A stretch of 64,000 bases of DNA, taken from the NCBI RefSeq assembly GCF_001422815.1, contig NZ_LMMP01000003.1, positions 317,612-381,611 on the forward strand, in the 5' to 3' direction. Position numbers and translations under genes: made by a program. Every line of letters begins with the position of its first letter. Position 1 is the first letter of the stretch. Below are positions 1 to 9,410 of the stretch, in pieces. The notes beneath the pieces were generated by a model. That model saw nothing but the letters and a program-made list of their open reading frames with translations, was not told the DNA's origin and did not search any database. The DNA comes from Methylobacterium sp. Leaf91 (GTDB lineage: Bacteria; Pseudomonadota; Alphaproteobacteria; Rhizobiales; Beijerinckiaceae).

Positions 1-386
1 ATCTCGTGGCGGGCGAGCCGGTGACGATTCCGGGTGAGGGCGGTGCGATCGAGGCCGTGGCCTTCGGTATGGAGCACGGCACCGAGAGCGCCCATGGCTT
101 TCGCTTCGGCCCGGCGGCTTACGCGCCAGATGTCAGCCTGATGCCGGAAGCGGCCAAGGCGCAACTCCGCGGCCTCGATCTCCTCATCATCGATGCCCTG
201 CGCGACACCCCTCACCCGACCCATTACTCTGTCTCGGATGCGCTCGCGCTGATCGAGGAGGTGCGCCCGCGCCGCGCGATTCTCACCAACCTCCACACCG
301 ATCTCGACTACGCCACGCTCGCGGCCAAGCTGCCGCCGGGCGTGGTTCCGGCCTATGACGGATTGTCGGTGAGCGTGGACCTCTAG
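1..386 (+). CDS. MBL-fold metallo-hydrolase, C-terminal part (5' end outside window)
   Basis: About 128 C-terminal residues of a metallo-beta-lactamase-fold hydrolase; the reading frame is open through the left edge, so the first 130 or so residues and the HxHxDH metal motif are not visible. The visible part has the pattern of the PhnP/PqqB-like branch: a buried strand reading LLIIDALRDTPHPTHYS, a predicted helix, then AILTNLHTDLDY, which supplies the distal metal-binding His and Asp in this family. Substrate cannot be told from this fragment. The gene ends 33 bases before the 3' end of the convergent SGNH hydrolase gene. Family call is firm; function within the family is not. Confidence 0.75.
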   Translation, partial: LVAGEPVTIPGEGGAIEAVAFGMEHGTESAHGFRFGPAAYAPDVSLMPEAAKAQLRGLDLLIIDALRDTPHPTHYSVSDALALIEEVRPRRAILTNLHTDLDYATLAAKLPPGVVPAYDGLSVSVDL

Positions 387-418
387 ACGCGCAGGCAGAG
401 TGCCGGGGAGGGCGCGCG

Positions 419-1210
419 TCAGTTACGCATGGGGTCGGCCGGGATCAGGCCGGCATTGACCAGGATCTGCGCCGTGGCCGCCTTGGCGAGGCGGTCATAG
501 CCCGCATCGGTCATGTGCAGCCCGTCGGGGCCGATCATCTGCGCCGGGCTGAGCAGGCCGCTGGCGGCCCAGGTCCGCATCAGGGCGTGACGGCGGATCA
601 CCGGCACGTCGAGCTCGGCCGCGAGGCTGTGCAACGCGTCGCCATAGCGCTCGGCACCGTTGGTCGTCGTCAGGCGGCGGCACCATTGCTGGTCCATGAG
701 GATGACGTCGGAGCCGGCGGCGCGCATCGCCGTGATGCCCTGACGGGTCAATTCGGTGAAACGCTCCACCGTGACGCCGGTCATCGGGTCGTTACTGCCG
801 GTCTGCCAGATCACGAGGTCGGGCCGCTCGGCCAGAACGTCCCGGTCGAGGCGGCGGGCCATGGCCTCGGCGTCATCACCACCCTTGCCGCGGTTGAGGA
901 CCGTGACGATGGGATGCTTGGCGCCAGCGACGTCGAGACGTCCCTGCAGGTCTTCCTGCAATTGGGCGGGGTAGGCGGTGGCGGGGGAGGAGGCCCCCGA
1001 CCCTTCCGTGGACGAGGAGCCGAAGGCGACGATGCGGATGTCGGATCCGGCCTTCACCAGGGCGGCCACGTGGGAGAGCTTGGCCAGCGCCCGGGCGGGA
1101 ATGGCCGGCTTCGATACCACGGGCTCCGCCCATGCCGGAGCGCCGAGGCCCAAAGCCACGAGGGCCAGGCCGAGGAACGGGGCGGCGCAGGGTTTGAGAA
1201 GGGTCAGCAT
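419..1210 (-). CDS. SGNH/GDSL-family secreted hydrolase
   Basis: Exported esterase/lipase-type hydrolase of about 263 residues. I chose the ATG at 1210 because it opens directly into a signal peptide (MLTLLKPCAAPFLGLALV, then an AWA cleavage site); an in-frame start at 1270 would add 20 polar residues ahead of it. The SGNH blocks are visible: FGSSSTEG (block I with nucleophile Ser), RGKGG (block II Gly), WQTGSND (block III Asn) and GPDGLHMTDAGY (block V Asp and His). The protein should act in the periplasm on an ester or acetyl group, but the substrate is unknown. It stands alone, with a 358-base gap upstream. Confidence 0.8.
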   Translation of the reverse strand: MLTLLKPCAAPFLGLALVALGLGAPAWAEPVVSKPAIPARALAKLSHVAALVKAGSDIRIVAFGSSSTEGSGASSPATAYPAQLQEDLQGRLDVAGAKHPIVTVLNRGKGGDDAEAMARRLDRDVLAERPDLVIWQTGSNDPMTGVTVERFTELTRQGITAMRAAGSDVILMDQQWCRRLTTTNGAERYGDALHSLAAELDVPVIRRHALMRTWAASGLLSPAQMIGPDGLHMTDAGYDRLAKAATAQILVNAGLIPADPMRN

Positions 1211-1568
1211 CGGATCCGCTTCGAGAACGATCGGGGCGGGCGGTCGCGAAGACCGGTCCCACTCCGCCACGGGTTAGACACGCGGTTTGAGATAGGATTG
1301 TGACGATTGCCCCTGAAACTGGCGGATCGCTTAAGGAAGCTGGTGAGCAAGGCGTAAAGCCGCCATCTCTCGGCGACACTTCATGGAATGGTGAATCCCA
1401 GCTTCGTGTCAAGTTGGTCCTGTAAGCCCCCCTCACCCCGTTCTCCAGGGCTTCATGTTCCATAATATATCTTATGCGAATGACAGATATGGGTTTTGAA
1501 AGGGCCTGATTCGCCATCTGGGTTCGCCGTACCGTACGGTACCGACCGGCGGCTCGCTCCGGATCTCC
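1211..1568. other. intergenic region with a 14-bp perfect palindrome
   Basis: No convincing gene. The stretch separates the SGNH hydrolase gene from the end of the RND pump gene, both on the minus strand, so it should hold the promoter of the former and the end of the latter transcript. A perfect palindrome GTACCGTACGGTAC lies at 1529-1542, 27 bases beyond the pump stop codon; it has no T-tract, so it could be a protein-binding site or a weak hairpin. An AT-rich patch around 1460-1500 is the best promoter candidate, but no clean -35/-10 pair is visible. Confidence 0.4.
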
Positions 1569-4500
1569 CTAGGATTCCCGCGCCGTGTCCGGCGCCCTGC
1601 CCTCGCCGGTGGTGAACAGGCCGTAGCGCAGGGCCAGGGTCGGCAGGATCAGGAGGTTCAGGACCGTCGAGGTCACGAGGCCGCCGAGGATGACGATGGC
1701 CATCGGTCCCTCGATCTCGCGGCCGGGCTCGCCGGCTCCCAGCGCCAGGGGCAGCAGGCCGAGGCCGGTGACGAGGGAGGTCATCAGGATCGGCACCAGC
1801 CGGTCGGCGGCCCCTTCCACCGCCGTGTCGCGGTCCCACGCCCGGCCGTCGATGGCGACGAGATGCTCGTAATGCGAGATCATCATGATGGTGTTGCGGA
1901 GCGAGATGCCGAACAGCGTCACGAAGCCGACGATGGAGCCGAGCGACAGCACGGCCCCAGTGGCGAAGACCGCCAGTACCCCGCCGACGAAGGCGAAGGG
2001 CAGGTTGACCAGGACCAGCATGAGGTTGCGCGCGCTGCCCGTGACCATGGCCAGCAGCAGCACGATGCCGAGGCCCGCGAGCCCGGAGAACAGCAGCAGG
2101 TCGCGCTTGGCCCGCGCCTGGGCTTCGGCCGAGCCTGAGAAACTCACATAGACGCCGCTCGGCAGGGCCACTTCCTTGGCGATCTTGCGCCGCGCCGCCT
2201 CGACGAAGGAGGCGACGTCGCGCCCCGTGACGTTGGCGGTGATGGCCTGGACGCGCTGGGCACCCTGATGCTGGACCTGGTAGCGCCCCGAGGTCTCGTA
2301 GATGTCCGCCACCTGGGCGAGGCGGATGAAGCGGCCGTTCGAGGAGCGCAAGGGGAGGTCGCCCAAAGCGGTGAGACGTCCCCTCGCCCCGGAATCGAGG
2401 ATGACGAGGACGTTGAAGACCGCGTTGCCCTCATAGGTCTGGCCGACCACGTCGCCCTGATAGGCGGTGCGCACCACCTCCATCACCTCGACGGCCGAGA
2501 GCCCCCAATGGCGCAGGTCGTTGGGCCGGAGCCCGACGTTGATCTGCGGCAGCCCGGCCGGGGAAGCCTGCTGGATGTCGGTGGCGCCGCGCACCTCGGC
2601 GAGTTCGCGGGCGATGTCGCGGGCGGCGGCCTCGATCCGGGCGAGGTCGTTGCCGAAGACGTTGATGACGACCGGCGCGGTGTAGCCTGAAACCGTCTCC
2701 TCGATGCGCTCGGTGAGGAAGGTCTTGAGCGAGAAGGCGGCACCGGGAAACCCCGCCATCAGGGTGCGGATATCGGCCTCGGCCCTGCCCTGCCCCGCGC
2801 CGTCGAGCCCCGGTTCGAGGTCGATATGGATCTCGCTGTAATGGGTGCCGGCGGTGTCCTGCCCCGCCTCGGCGCGGCCGATCTGAGAAGCCACGGCGCG
2901 GATGCCGGGGATCTTCCGGAGTTCGGTGGTGATGCGGCCGCCGAGGCGCATGGATTCCCCGAGCGACGTGCCGGGCGCCGCCGCCATGTGCAGGATCAGG
3001 TGACCCTCCTTCAGGTCGGGCAGGAAGGTGCTGCCGAAGAAGGGGGTCGCGGCGGCGCCCGCCAGGGTCACCAGGATGCCGAAGGCGATGACGATGCGCG
3101 GTGCGCGGTTGATCCCCTGGAGGAGGCGGGTGTAGCCGCCGCGCGACCAGCGCATCACCGGCGGGTCGCGCATGTCCGTCTCGCGCCGCCCGGTGAGGAG
3201 CATCATCGACAGAGCGGGGGTGACGGTGAGCGCCACGGCGAGCGAAGCCACCACCGCGAGGATGTAGGCGAGGGCGAGGGGGGCGAACAGCTTGCCGGCG
3301 ATGCCGGACAGGACCAGCACCGGCAGGAACACCAGTAGTACCGCGAAGGTGGCGTAGGCGACCGCGGTGCGGACTTCCAGGATGGCGTCGATGACCACCC
3401 TCCCCTCCGGGACGGGCGAAGCGAGGCGCCGGTTCTCGCGCAGGCGGCGCACCACGTTCTCGACGCCGATCACCGCGTCGTCCACCACCTCGCCGATGGC
3501 GATGGCGAGGCCGCCCAACGTCATGGTGTTGAGGCTTTCGCCCATGGCCTGGAGCGCCACCACGGCGGCGATGAGGGAGAGCGGGATCGCCACCGACGAG
3601 ATCACGCAGGTGCGCCAATCGTACAGGAAGGCGAACAGCACGACGACGACGAGGATGCCGCCGAGCCCGAGCGCCTGGAGCACGTTGGCATTGGCGATGG
3701 TGATGAAGTTCGCCGGCCGGAACAGATCCGGCCGCAAAGCCACGCCTTCCCGGTCGAGGGCCGGGCGCAGGTCTTCGAGGGCGGCCTCCACCCGGGCGGT
3801 GACCTCGCGGGTATTGGCGCCGTATTGCGCACCGACCATGAGGAGCACGCCGCGCTTGCCGTCCACCAGGGCGGCGCTGATCGGCGGCTCGCCGGCGGCG
3901 ATCACGGTGGCGACGTCGCCGAGGGTGACGCTGGCGCCGCCCTCGTTGATAAGCACCGTGCGGGCCAGCTCCTCCGGGGTGAGCGACTGCCCCTCGGTCT
4001 GGAGGGTGACGCGCTGGTTGATCGTGTCGACGAAGCCCGCCCCGCGCACGCCGGTGGCCTTGCGGGCGGCGGCGAGCACGTCGTTCATGCCGATATTGTA
4101 GCGGATGAGGTCCGCCGGCCGGATCTGGACCTGGAGCGAGCGCACGGCGCCGCCATAGACCGAGACCTGACTGACGCCCGGCACGGCCAGGAGCCGGAGG
4201 CGCACGGTCCAGTCGGCGATGGTGCGCAGGTCGAGGTCGGAGCGCCGCTCCGAGGTCAGGCCGACGAGGAGCACGGTGCTGGTGGCCGAGGTGAGTGCGG
4301 TCATCGCCGGGGGCAGCACGCCCTGCGGCAGACGGCCGGCGAGCGCCGTCAGCCGCTCGGTGACGAGCTGGCGGACGCGGTAGACGTCGCTGCCGGTACC
4401 GAAGGTGACGGTGATGACCGACAGGCCCTGGATCGAGCTCGACCGCAGGGATTCGATCCCCGGCAAGCCGTTCACCGCCACCTCGATCGGTTGGGTGACC

Positions 4501-4724
4501 AGCACCTCCACCTGTTCGGGATTGAGGCCGGGCGCCTCGGTCTGGACGACCACGGAGGGCGGGGCGAATTCCGGGAACACGTCGTATTTCGCGTCCCCCA
4601 GCACGTAGATGCCGTAGCCGGCGAGCGCGAGGCTGAGCGCCAGGACGATGCCGCGAAAGCGCACCGCGAAGGCGACGAGAGCCGCCTGGGGGCCGCTCGG
4701 GGAAGCGTTCGGAACGTCGCTCAC
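1569..4724 (-). CDS. CusA/CzcA-type heavy-metal efflux RND transporter
   Basis: Inner-membrane proton-driven pump of the HME-RND family, 1051 residues, the usual length. It would move metal cations or another substrate from the periplasm or cytoplasm to an outer-membrane channel. Visible marks are the first periplasmic segment after TM1 (YDVFPEFAPPSVVVQTEAPG), the TM4 acidic motif GEVVDDAVIGVENV that carries the proton-relay residues, and two symmetric halves each with six predicted membrane spans. Metal specificity cannot be read. The start is a GTG one base after the adaptor stop codon, so the two are co-transcribed. No outer-membrane factor gene is nearby. Confidence 0.9.
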   Translation of the reverse strand: MSDVPNASPSGPQAALVAFAVRFRGIVLALSLALAGYGIYVLGDAKYDVFPEFAPPSVVVQTEAPGLNPEQVEVLVTQPIEVAVNGLPGIESLRSSSIQGLSVITVTFGTGSDVYRVRQLVTERLTALAGRLPQGVLPPAMTALTSATSTVLLVGLTSERRSDLDLRTIADWTVRLRLLAVPGVSQVSVYGGAVRSLQVQIRPADLIRYNIGMNDVLAAARKATGVRGAGFVDTINQRVTLQTEGQSLTPEELARTVLINEGGASVTLGDVATVIAAGEPPISAALVDGKRGVLLMVGAQYGANTREVTARVEAALEDLRPALDREGVALRPDLFRPANFITIANANVLQALGLGGILVVVVLFAFLYDWRTCVISSVAIPLSLIAAVVALQAMGESLNTMTLGGLAIAIGEVVDDAVIGVENVVRRLRENRRLASPVPEGRVVIDAILEVRTAVAYATFAVLLVFLPVLVLSGIAGKLFAPLALAYILAVVASLAVALTVTPALSMMLLTGRRETDMRDPPVMRWSRGGYTRLLQGINRAPRIVIAFGILVTLAGAAATPFFGSTFLPDLKEGHLILHMAAAPGTSLGESMRLGGRITTELRKIPGIRAVASQIGRAEAGQDTAGTHYSEIHIDLEPGLDGAGQGRAEADIRTLMAGFPGAAFSLKTFLTERIEETVSGYTAPVVINVFGNDLARIEAAARDIARELAEVRGATDIQQASPAGLPQINVGLRPNDLRHWGLSAVEVMEVVRTAYQGDVVGQTYEGNAVFNVLVILDSGARGRLTALGDLPLRSSNGRFIRLAQVADIYETSGRYQVQHQGAQRVQAITANVTGRDVASFVEAARRKIAKEVALPSGVYVSFSGSAEAQARAKRDLLLFSGLAGLGIVLLLAMVTGSARNLMLVLVNLPFAFVGGVLAVFATGAVLSLGSIVGFVTLFGISLRNTIMMISHYEHLVAIDGRAWDRDTAVEGAADRLVPILMTSLVTGLGLLPLALGAGEPGREIEGPMAIVILGGLVTSTVLNLLILPTLALRYGLFTTGEGRAPDTARES

Positions 4725-4725
4725 G

Positions 4726-5790
4726 TCAATCGTCGTCCACGCCGCCGGAGACGGAGAGCAGGCTCTTCATCTCCTCGGACAAGAGCGCCTGCGCGCCCGT
4801 CAGCACGATCTCGGTCTCACCGGGCAGGTCCTCCACCACATAGGCATCGGCCGACATGGGCGGGTCGGCCTTGAGAGCGTGGCGGGCGAAGGCGTCGGGC
4901 GCCACCGCGCGGTAGATCCAGGTTCCGCCCTGCCAATGCACCACCGCATCCTCGGGCACGCTGATGCCGGTGACGCTCCGGTCGGAGGCGAGGAAGGCGA
5001 GCATGCTCATGCCGGGCAGGAAGCCGCTATCGCCCGGCACGGTGTAGAAGTAGCTGAGGCCCTGGATGCGCTGGTCGGTGCGGGTGGCCGGCGAGACGTA
5101 GCGCAGCGCGATCCGCGCGCTCTGCGGCGGCACCTCGGCGAAGGCGGCGGCGGGTTGGCCCTTGATGCTCTCGCCCGGCGGCAGGGTCACTTGGACCAGG
5201 AAGTCGACGCGCTCGATCAGCCGGGTGATGGCCGGCGAGCGCTCGACGATGGCCCGTCCGATCACCGGCCCCCATTCCTGCTGCGCGGTGGCGGCAAGGG
5301 TGCGGACCTGCGATTCCGCCGCCGCCAGAGCGGCCTGATCGGTCTGAAACGTGCCCTCGGTGGTCTCGACCTGGACGGTGGTGGCGTAGGGGCCGAGATT
5401 CTTGGCGCGCTGGAAGGCGTTGCGCGAGACCTCGACCCGGGCCTGGGCGGTCTGGAGCTGCGCCCTGGCGCTGGCGTAGGAATTGGTCAGGTCGGTGACC
5501 CTGGCGACGTCGAGGACGCTGCCATAGGCCTGGAGTTCCTCGCGGTGCGGCGCGTAAGGGCGGACCTGCGTGGCGATGCCGAGACGCTCGCGCTCCTCCG
5601 GCTTGAGCCGGACCACGGTGCGCCCGTCCTCGATGGCGGTGCGCTGAGCCGGAAGATGACGCGGGGCAGGGGGACCGGGGGCGACCCGCTCCCGCAGTTC
5701 GGCGATGAGGGCCGTGCCGGCTTCGCTCACCGCGAAGGCGGCGATTCCGGCCACGATTCCCGCGAAGAGGAGACCACGCACCCACGACAC
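4726..5790 (-). CDS. RND efflux periplasmic adaptor (HlyD/CusB-like)
   Basis: Membrane-fusion protein that should link the downstream RND pump to an outer-membrane channel. It has an N-terminal membrane anchor (GLLFAGIVAGIAAFAV), a coiled-coil hairpin rich in Gln/Ala (LTNSYASARAQLQTAQARVE onward), a barrel-sandwich/lipoyl region and a C-terminal beta-barrel (SVPEDAVVHWQGGTWIY). I prefer the GTG at 5790, which has a GGGAGGG ribosome site 9 bases upstream; the frame stays open to a GTG at 5919 with no ribosome site. Divergent from the glycosylase gene. CusB-type Met-rich metal-binding residues are not evident. Confidence 0.82.
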   Translation of the reverse strand: MSWVRGLLFAGIVAGIAAFAVSEAGTALIAELRERVAPGPPAPRHLPAQRTAIEDGRTVVRLKPEERERLGIATQVRPYAPHREELQAYGSVLDVARVTDLTNSYASARAQLQTAQARVEVSRNAFQRAKNLGPYATTVQVETTEGTFQTDQAALAAAESQVRTLAATAQQEWGPVIGRAIVERSPAITRLIERVDFLVQVTLPPGESIKGQPAAAFAEVPPQSARIALRYVSPATRTDQRIQGLSYFYTVPGDSGFLPGMSMLAFLASDRSVTGISVPEDAVVHWQGGTWIYRAVAPDAFARHALKADPPMSADAYVVEDLPGETEIVLTGAQALLSEEMKSLLSVSGGVDDD

Positions 5791-5990
5791 CAGAACCGCC
5801 CTCCCCGGCCTCGCGATCGATACGCCGCGTTGTCCCTCGTGAACGGATACAGCGTCGCCCCGCAACCCGATACGGGCGATGCCGGATTTTCCCGTCCTGC
5901 CTCTCGTCCTGCCTCGCACCGTTGCGCCGGCCTGCGCGCGGTTTCGCGATTCCCGCGGCCGTGAGATGGTGGAGGCGGCCGGAGAGCGTC

Positions 5991-6935
5991 GTGACCCATA
6001 TCATCCCGCTGCCCTACAGGCCGCCCTACGACTGGCCCGCGATCCTGGCCTATCTCGGCGGCCGGGCCATTCCGGGTGTCGAGGTGGTGACGGCGGACGC
6101 CTATGCCCGGACCGTCTTCATCGGCGGGCTCCCCGGCACGATCTCCGTCATGCAGGGCGGGGACGATGCCCTCGTCGCGACGGTGGATCATCCCGATCCG
6201 GCGATTCTGCCGGACGTTCTGGCACGGCTGAGGCCGATGTTCGATCTCGATGCCGACCCGGCCCTGATCGCGGCCGCGCTCTCGCGCCACCCCGACCTCG
6301 CCCCCCTCGTGGCCGAACGGCCGGGCCTGCGGGTTCCGGGCGCCTGGGACGGGTTCGAGATCGCGGTACGCGCCATTCTCGGACAGCAGGTCTCGGTGAA
6401 TGCGGCGACCCGGCTCGCCGGCCGACTGGTTGCCGCCTTCGGTGAAGCGCTGGCGCCGGACTACGCCGGAACGGGGCTGACCCACCTGTTCCCGACGCCG
6501 GATCGCCTGCTCGATGCAGACGTGGCCGCGCCCCTCGGCATGCCGGGGGCACGCGGCAGAGCGATCAGCGCCCTCGCGGCGGAGGCCCATGCGAATCCCG
6601 CTCTGTTCGCACGGGGACGCGGACTCGATCCGGCGGTGGCCGCCCTGAGGGCGTTGAGCGGGATCGGCGAGTGGACGGCGCAGTACATCGCCCTCAGGGC
6701 CTTGCGCGAACCGGATGCGCTGCCGGCGAGCGACCTCGCCCTGCTCCGGTCCCTCGATACCGGGGCGGGGCGTCCGACACCGGCGCAATTGCTCGTCCGG
6801 GCCGAAGCCTGGCGGCCCTGGCGGGCCTACGCCGCAGTGCATCTCTGGACGAGCGACGCCGCGCGGATCGCCGCCGCCCTGCCTGTCCCCAAACCCGCCG
6901 CCAAGCGCCGCCCTCCCCGGCCCGTCTCCGAGTAG
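5991..6935 (+). CDS. alkA: DNA-3-methyladenine glycosylase II (AlkA family)
   Basis: Base-excision repair glycosylase that removes alkylated purines from DNA. The 314-residue product from the GTG at 5991 has an N-terminal AlkA_N-type domain (about residues 1-100), then the HhH-GPD fold: FEIAVRAILGQQVSVNAATRLAGRLV, the helix-hairpin-helix LSGIGEWTAQYIALRAL and the catalytic Asp in LPASDLALLRS about 20 residues later. A GGAGAG sits just ahead of the GTG; an in-frame ATG at 5922 would add 23 Arg-rich residues not expected in the family. No ada or ogt gene is adjacent. The exact base specificity is inferred from family. Confidence 0.85.
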   Translation: MTHIIPLPYRPPYDWPAILAYLGGRAIPGVEVVTADAYARTVFIGGLPGTISVMQGGDDALVATVDHPDPAILPDVLARLRPMFDLDADPALIAAALSRHPDLAPLVAERPGLRVPGAWDGFEIAVRAILGQQVSVNAATRLAGRLVAAFGEALAPDYAGTGLTHLFPTPDRLLDADVAAPLGMPGARGRAISALAAEAHANPALFARGRGLDPAVAALRALSGIGEWTAQYIALRALREPDALPASDLALLRSLDTGAGRPTPAQLLVRAEAWRPWRAYAAVHLWTSDAARIAAALPVPKPAAKRRPPRPVSE

Positions 6936-7053
6936 GATCCGTGATGTCAGCCCTGCTTCCGGCGGCCTTGCTCAGCCCGTCATGGGCGGGACAGAAGGGG
7001 ATGGCGGTACCGCCAGCGAAGAAACATCTCCGAGCAAAGCCCCCGAAGGGATC

Positions 7054-7998
7054 ATGACCTCTCCGTCCGCCTCCCCCGGCCCGGCCGTCGAGACCCGTGG
7101 CGCCGGGGCCGCCTACCCGCTCCTCCTGTTCACGACCCTGCTGTGGGGCGGCAACGTGGTCGCGGGCAAATGGGCCGTCGGGGAAGTCTCGCCTCAGGTG
7201 CTCACCTGCCTGCGCTGGGCCTTCGCCTGCCTCGCGCTGGCCTGGCCGGCCTGGCGCGGGATCGTGGCCGAGCGCCACCTGATCGCGCGCCACTGGCGCT
7301 ACGTCCTCCTGATGGGGGCCTGCGGCTACACCGCCTATGCGAGCCTGTTCTACGCCGCCGGCATCTACACCACCGGCGTCAACGTCGCGCTGTTCCAGGG
7401 AGCGATTCCGGTCCTCGTCATCCTGCTGAACTACGTCGTGCACCGCGTCGCCGTCACCGGAGCGCAGATCCTCGGCGTCGTCATCACCCTCGGCGGCGCG
7501 GGCGTCGCGGCGACCCACGGCGACTGGCACATCCTGTCGACGCTCTCCTTCAACATCGGCGACATGCTGATGCTCGGCGCCTGCCTGCTCTATGCCGGCT
7601 ACACCGTCGCCCTCGCCGACCGGCCCAAGATGTCCGGCCTGACCTTCTTCTCGGCGATGGCGCTGGCGGCCCTCGTGACCTCCCTGCCCGCCCTCGTCCT
7701 CGAACAGGCTGCCGGAACCCTGATCTGGCCGACACCGAAGGGGTGGGCCATCGTCGCTTTCGTGGCCCTCGGCCCGTCCCTGATCGCCCAGCTCTCGTTC
7801 ATGCGGGGCGTCGAATTGATCGGCCCGAACCGCGCGGGGGTGTTCGTGAACCTCGTGCCGATCTTCGGCTCGGGCCTCGCCATCCTCGTCGTCGGCGAAG
7901 CGTTCCAATGGTACCAGGCCGCGGCCTTGGCCCTCGTGCTTGGCGGCATCGTCATCGCCGAGCGCTTCGGCCGCCGCGAACGCCCGGGCGGCGGGTGA
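7054..7998 (+). CDS. EamA/DMT-family transporter
   Basis: Ten-TM drug/metabolite transporter made of two EamA repeats, 314 residues. The first repeat opens with YPLLLFTTLLWGGNVVAGKWA, the family's typical TM1, and the second repeat starts near FNIGDMLMLGACLLYAGYT. The end of the protein (VPIFGSGLAILVVGEAFQWY) matches the last two helices of the second repeat. I chose the ATG at 7054, preceded by GAAGGG; the frame is open far upstream but that part reads as non-coding. Substrate unknown. It ends 16 bases before the convergent VOC gene. Confidence 0.87.
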   Translation: MTSPSASPGPAVETRGAGAAYPLLLFTTLLWGGNVVAGKWAVGEVSPQVLTCLRWAFACLALAWPAWRGIVAERHLIARHWRYVLLMGACGYTAYASLFYAAGIYTTGVNVALFQGAIPVLVILLNYVVHRVAVTGAQILGVVITLGGAGVAATHGDWHILSTLSFNIGDMLMLGACLLYAGYTVALADRPKMSGLTFFSAMALAALVTSLPALVLEQAAGTLIWPTPKGWAIVAFVALGPSLIAQLSFMRGVELIGPNRAGVFVNLVPIFGSGLAILVVGEAFQWYQAAALALVLGGIVIAERFGRRERPGGG

Positions 7999-8013
7999 GG
8001 CGAGACGTCCGGT

Positions 8014-8490
8014 TCAGCCGGCGGCCGCACGCTCGAGGGCGGCGATGTCGAGCTTGATCATGTCCTGCATGGCGGAGAAGACGCGGCTCGCCACGGCCGG
8101 ATCGGGGTCGGCCAGCAACCGGGGGAGGATCGTGGGTACGATCTGCCAGGGCACTCCCCACCTATCCCGGAGCCAGCCGCACATGATCTCGGCCCCGCCA
8201 TCCGCGATGAGCGCCGTCCATAACCGATCGACCTCGTCCTGGTCGGCGCAGGCCACCGAGATCGAAGCGGCGGTGCCGTAATCGGCCGTGGCGCCTCCGT
8301 TCAGGGCCTGAAAGCTCTGTCCGCCGAGGGTGAAGGCCACCTGCAGCGCATCGCCCGCCTCCCCGCCCGGCCAGGGTCCAGGCGAGCGCTGGACATGGTC
8401 GATCCGCGAATCGGGGACGAGGGAGACGTAGAGGCCGACCGCCGCCTCGATATCCCTCCCGAACCACAGGCAGGTGCTGACCTTGGGCAT
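8014..8490 (-). CDS. VOC-superfamily protein (PhnB/3-demethylubiquinone methyltransferase-like)
   Basis: Small 158-residue protein of the vicinal-oxygen-chelate fold, subgroup often annotated PhnB-like. It begins with the conserved STCLWFGRDIEAAVGLYVSL, has FTLGGQSFQALNGG and the late motif WLRDRWGVPWQIVP typical of this subgroup. The ATG at 8490 has a good ribosome site (AGAGGAG, 7-8 bases upstream). Such proteins are usually of unknown activity and dimeric. It sits alone between a convergent transporter gene and the LuxR gene, with 62 bases to the latter. Confidence 0.85.
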   Translation of the reverse strand: MPKVSTCLWFGRDIEAAVGLYVSLVPDSRIDHVQRSPGPWPGGEAGDALQVAFTLGGQSFQALNGGATADYGTAASISVACADQDEVDRLWTALIADGGAEIMCGWLRDRWGVPWQIVPTILPRLLADPDPAVASRVFSAMQDMIKLDIAALERAAAG

Positions 8491-8552
8491 CGTCGACTCC
8501 TCTCGCGAGACCGGGCCCGGATGAGGATATCAACGATCCGGTCCCGATCCCA

Positions 8553-9332
8553 TCAGATGATGAGTCCCCGCCGCAGGGCGATGGCGACGGCCTGGGTGCG
8601 GTTGGCGGTGCCGAGCTTGGCGCGGGCGGAGCGCAGGTGGAAATCGACGCCATGGGCGGAGATCCCCATGACCTCGCCGATCTCCCAATCGGTCTTGCCT
8701 TCGGCCGCCCATTGCAGGGCCTCGCGCTCGCGCGGGGCGAGGCGCGCGGAGGCCGCCGGGCTCTGCCCGTTCAGCAGCAGCAGGTGGCCGAACGCGTAGG
8801 TGGCGATCAGTTGGAGCATGCCGCGATCCGCCGGATCGATGGCGAGGCGCTCGCCCGAGACGCTGAACCCGGCGGTCTCGCCGTCGAGGGTCATCAGCGG
8901 GATCGTCAGGCCGTCGCGCAGATGGAAATCCGCAGCCTCGTCCATCACCCTGCGCGCCAGGGGATCGTCGGCATGCTCATCGGTGGCGTCGCTCCAGGCG
9001 AAAGGCGCGGTCGAGTAGCCGAGGCGCTGCACCGTGGGGTCGTGGAAGGCATAGCCGCGCGTCAGGTAGCGCCGGCCCCATTCCATCGGGAAGGTGTTGA
9101 GCAGGACGTGGCCGCGCTGCTGGCGGACGGACGTGCCCCGCCCCGGCACCGTGGCCGCCATGATATGAGCGACGCCGAGATCCGCCAGTTCCGCCGCCAG
9201 AACCCGGGCGACGTCCTCGCCGCTCGCCGTCCGGTCGAGGGAACGGAGGAAGCCGAGGGTCTGATCGAGGGATTTGCGCGTCACCCGCGTTCTCGCCGGA
9301 GAATCCGACCACCATTCATGGTCGAGAAACAT
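8553..9332 (-). CDS. LuxR-family quorum-sensing regulator, no LuxI nearby
   Basis: Transcription factor of 259 residues with an N-terminal autoinducer-binding domain and a C-terminal GerE helix-turn-helix (about 195-255: LAPREREALQWAAEGKTDWE). The residues that contact acyl-homoserine lactones in TraR/LuxR proteins are all present: Trp85, Tyr89, Asp98-Pro99, Trp113 and Gly141. It should therefore bind a lactone-type signal and control DNA, rather than being a degenerate relative. No synthase gene of the LuxI type occurs in the window, so it is either a solo receptor or its partner is distant. Neighbours (VOC, DUF488) give no target. Confidence 0.9.
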   Translation of the reverse strand: MFLDHEWWSDSPARTRVTRKSLDQTLGFLRSLDRTASGEDVARVLAAELADLGVAHIMAATVPGRGTSVRQQRGHVLLNTFPMEWGRRYLTRGYAFHDPTVQRLGYSTAPFAWSDATDEHADDPLARRVMDEAADFHLRDGLTIPLMTLDGETAGFSVSGERLAIDPADRGMLQLIATYAFGHLLLLNGQSPAASARLAPREREALQWAAEGKTDWEIGEVMGISAHGVDFHLRSARAKLGTANRTQAVAIALRRGLII

Positions 9333-9410
9333 GTGGGCAACAGAACTCTAGATTGTCAACGACTCCGTTCGGCCGGAACCGGCCTTACGCGGGCAAGTCA
9401 TGGGACGGTG

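Noticed and set aside
515..1303. Long plus-strand open frame opposite the SGNH hydrolase gene
   Set aside because: High-GC shadow frame: Gly/Arg/His-rich with no domain, while the minus strand carries clear SGNH motifs.
1529..1542. Terminator of the RND pump gene
   Set aside because: The palindrome is perfect but short and lacks a following T-tract, so it is recorded only as part of the intergenic region.
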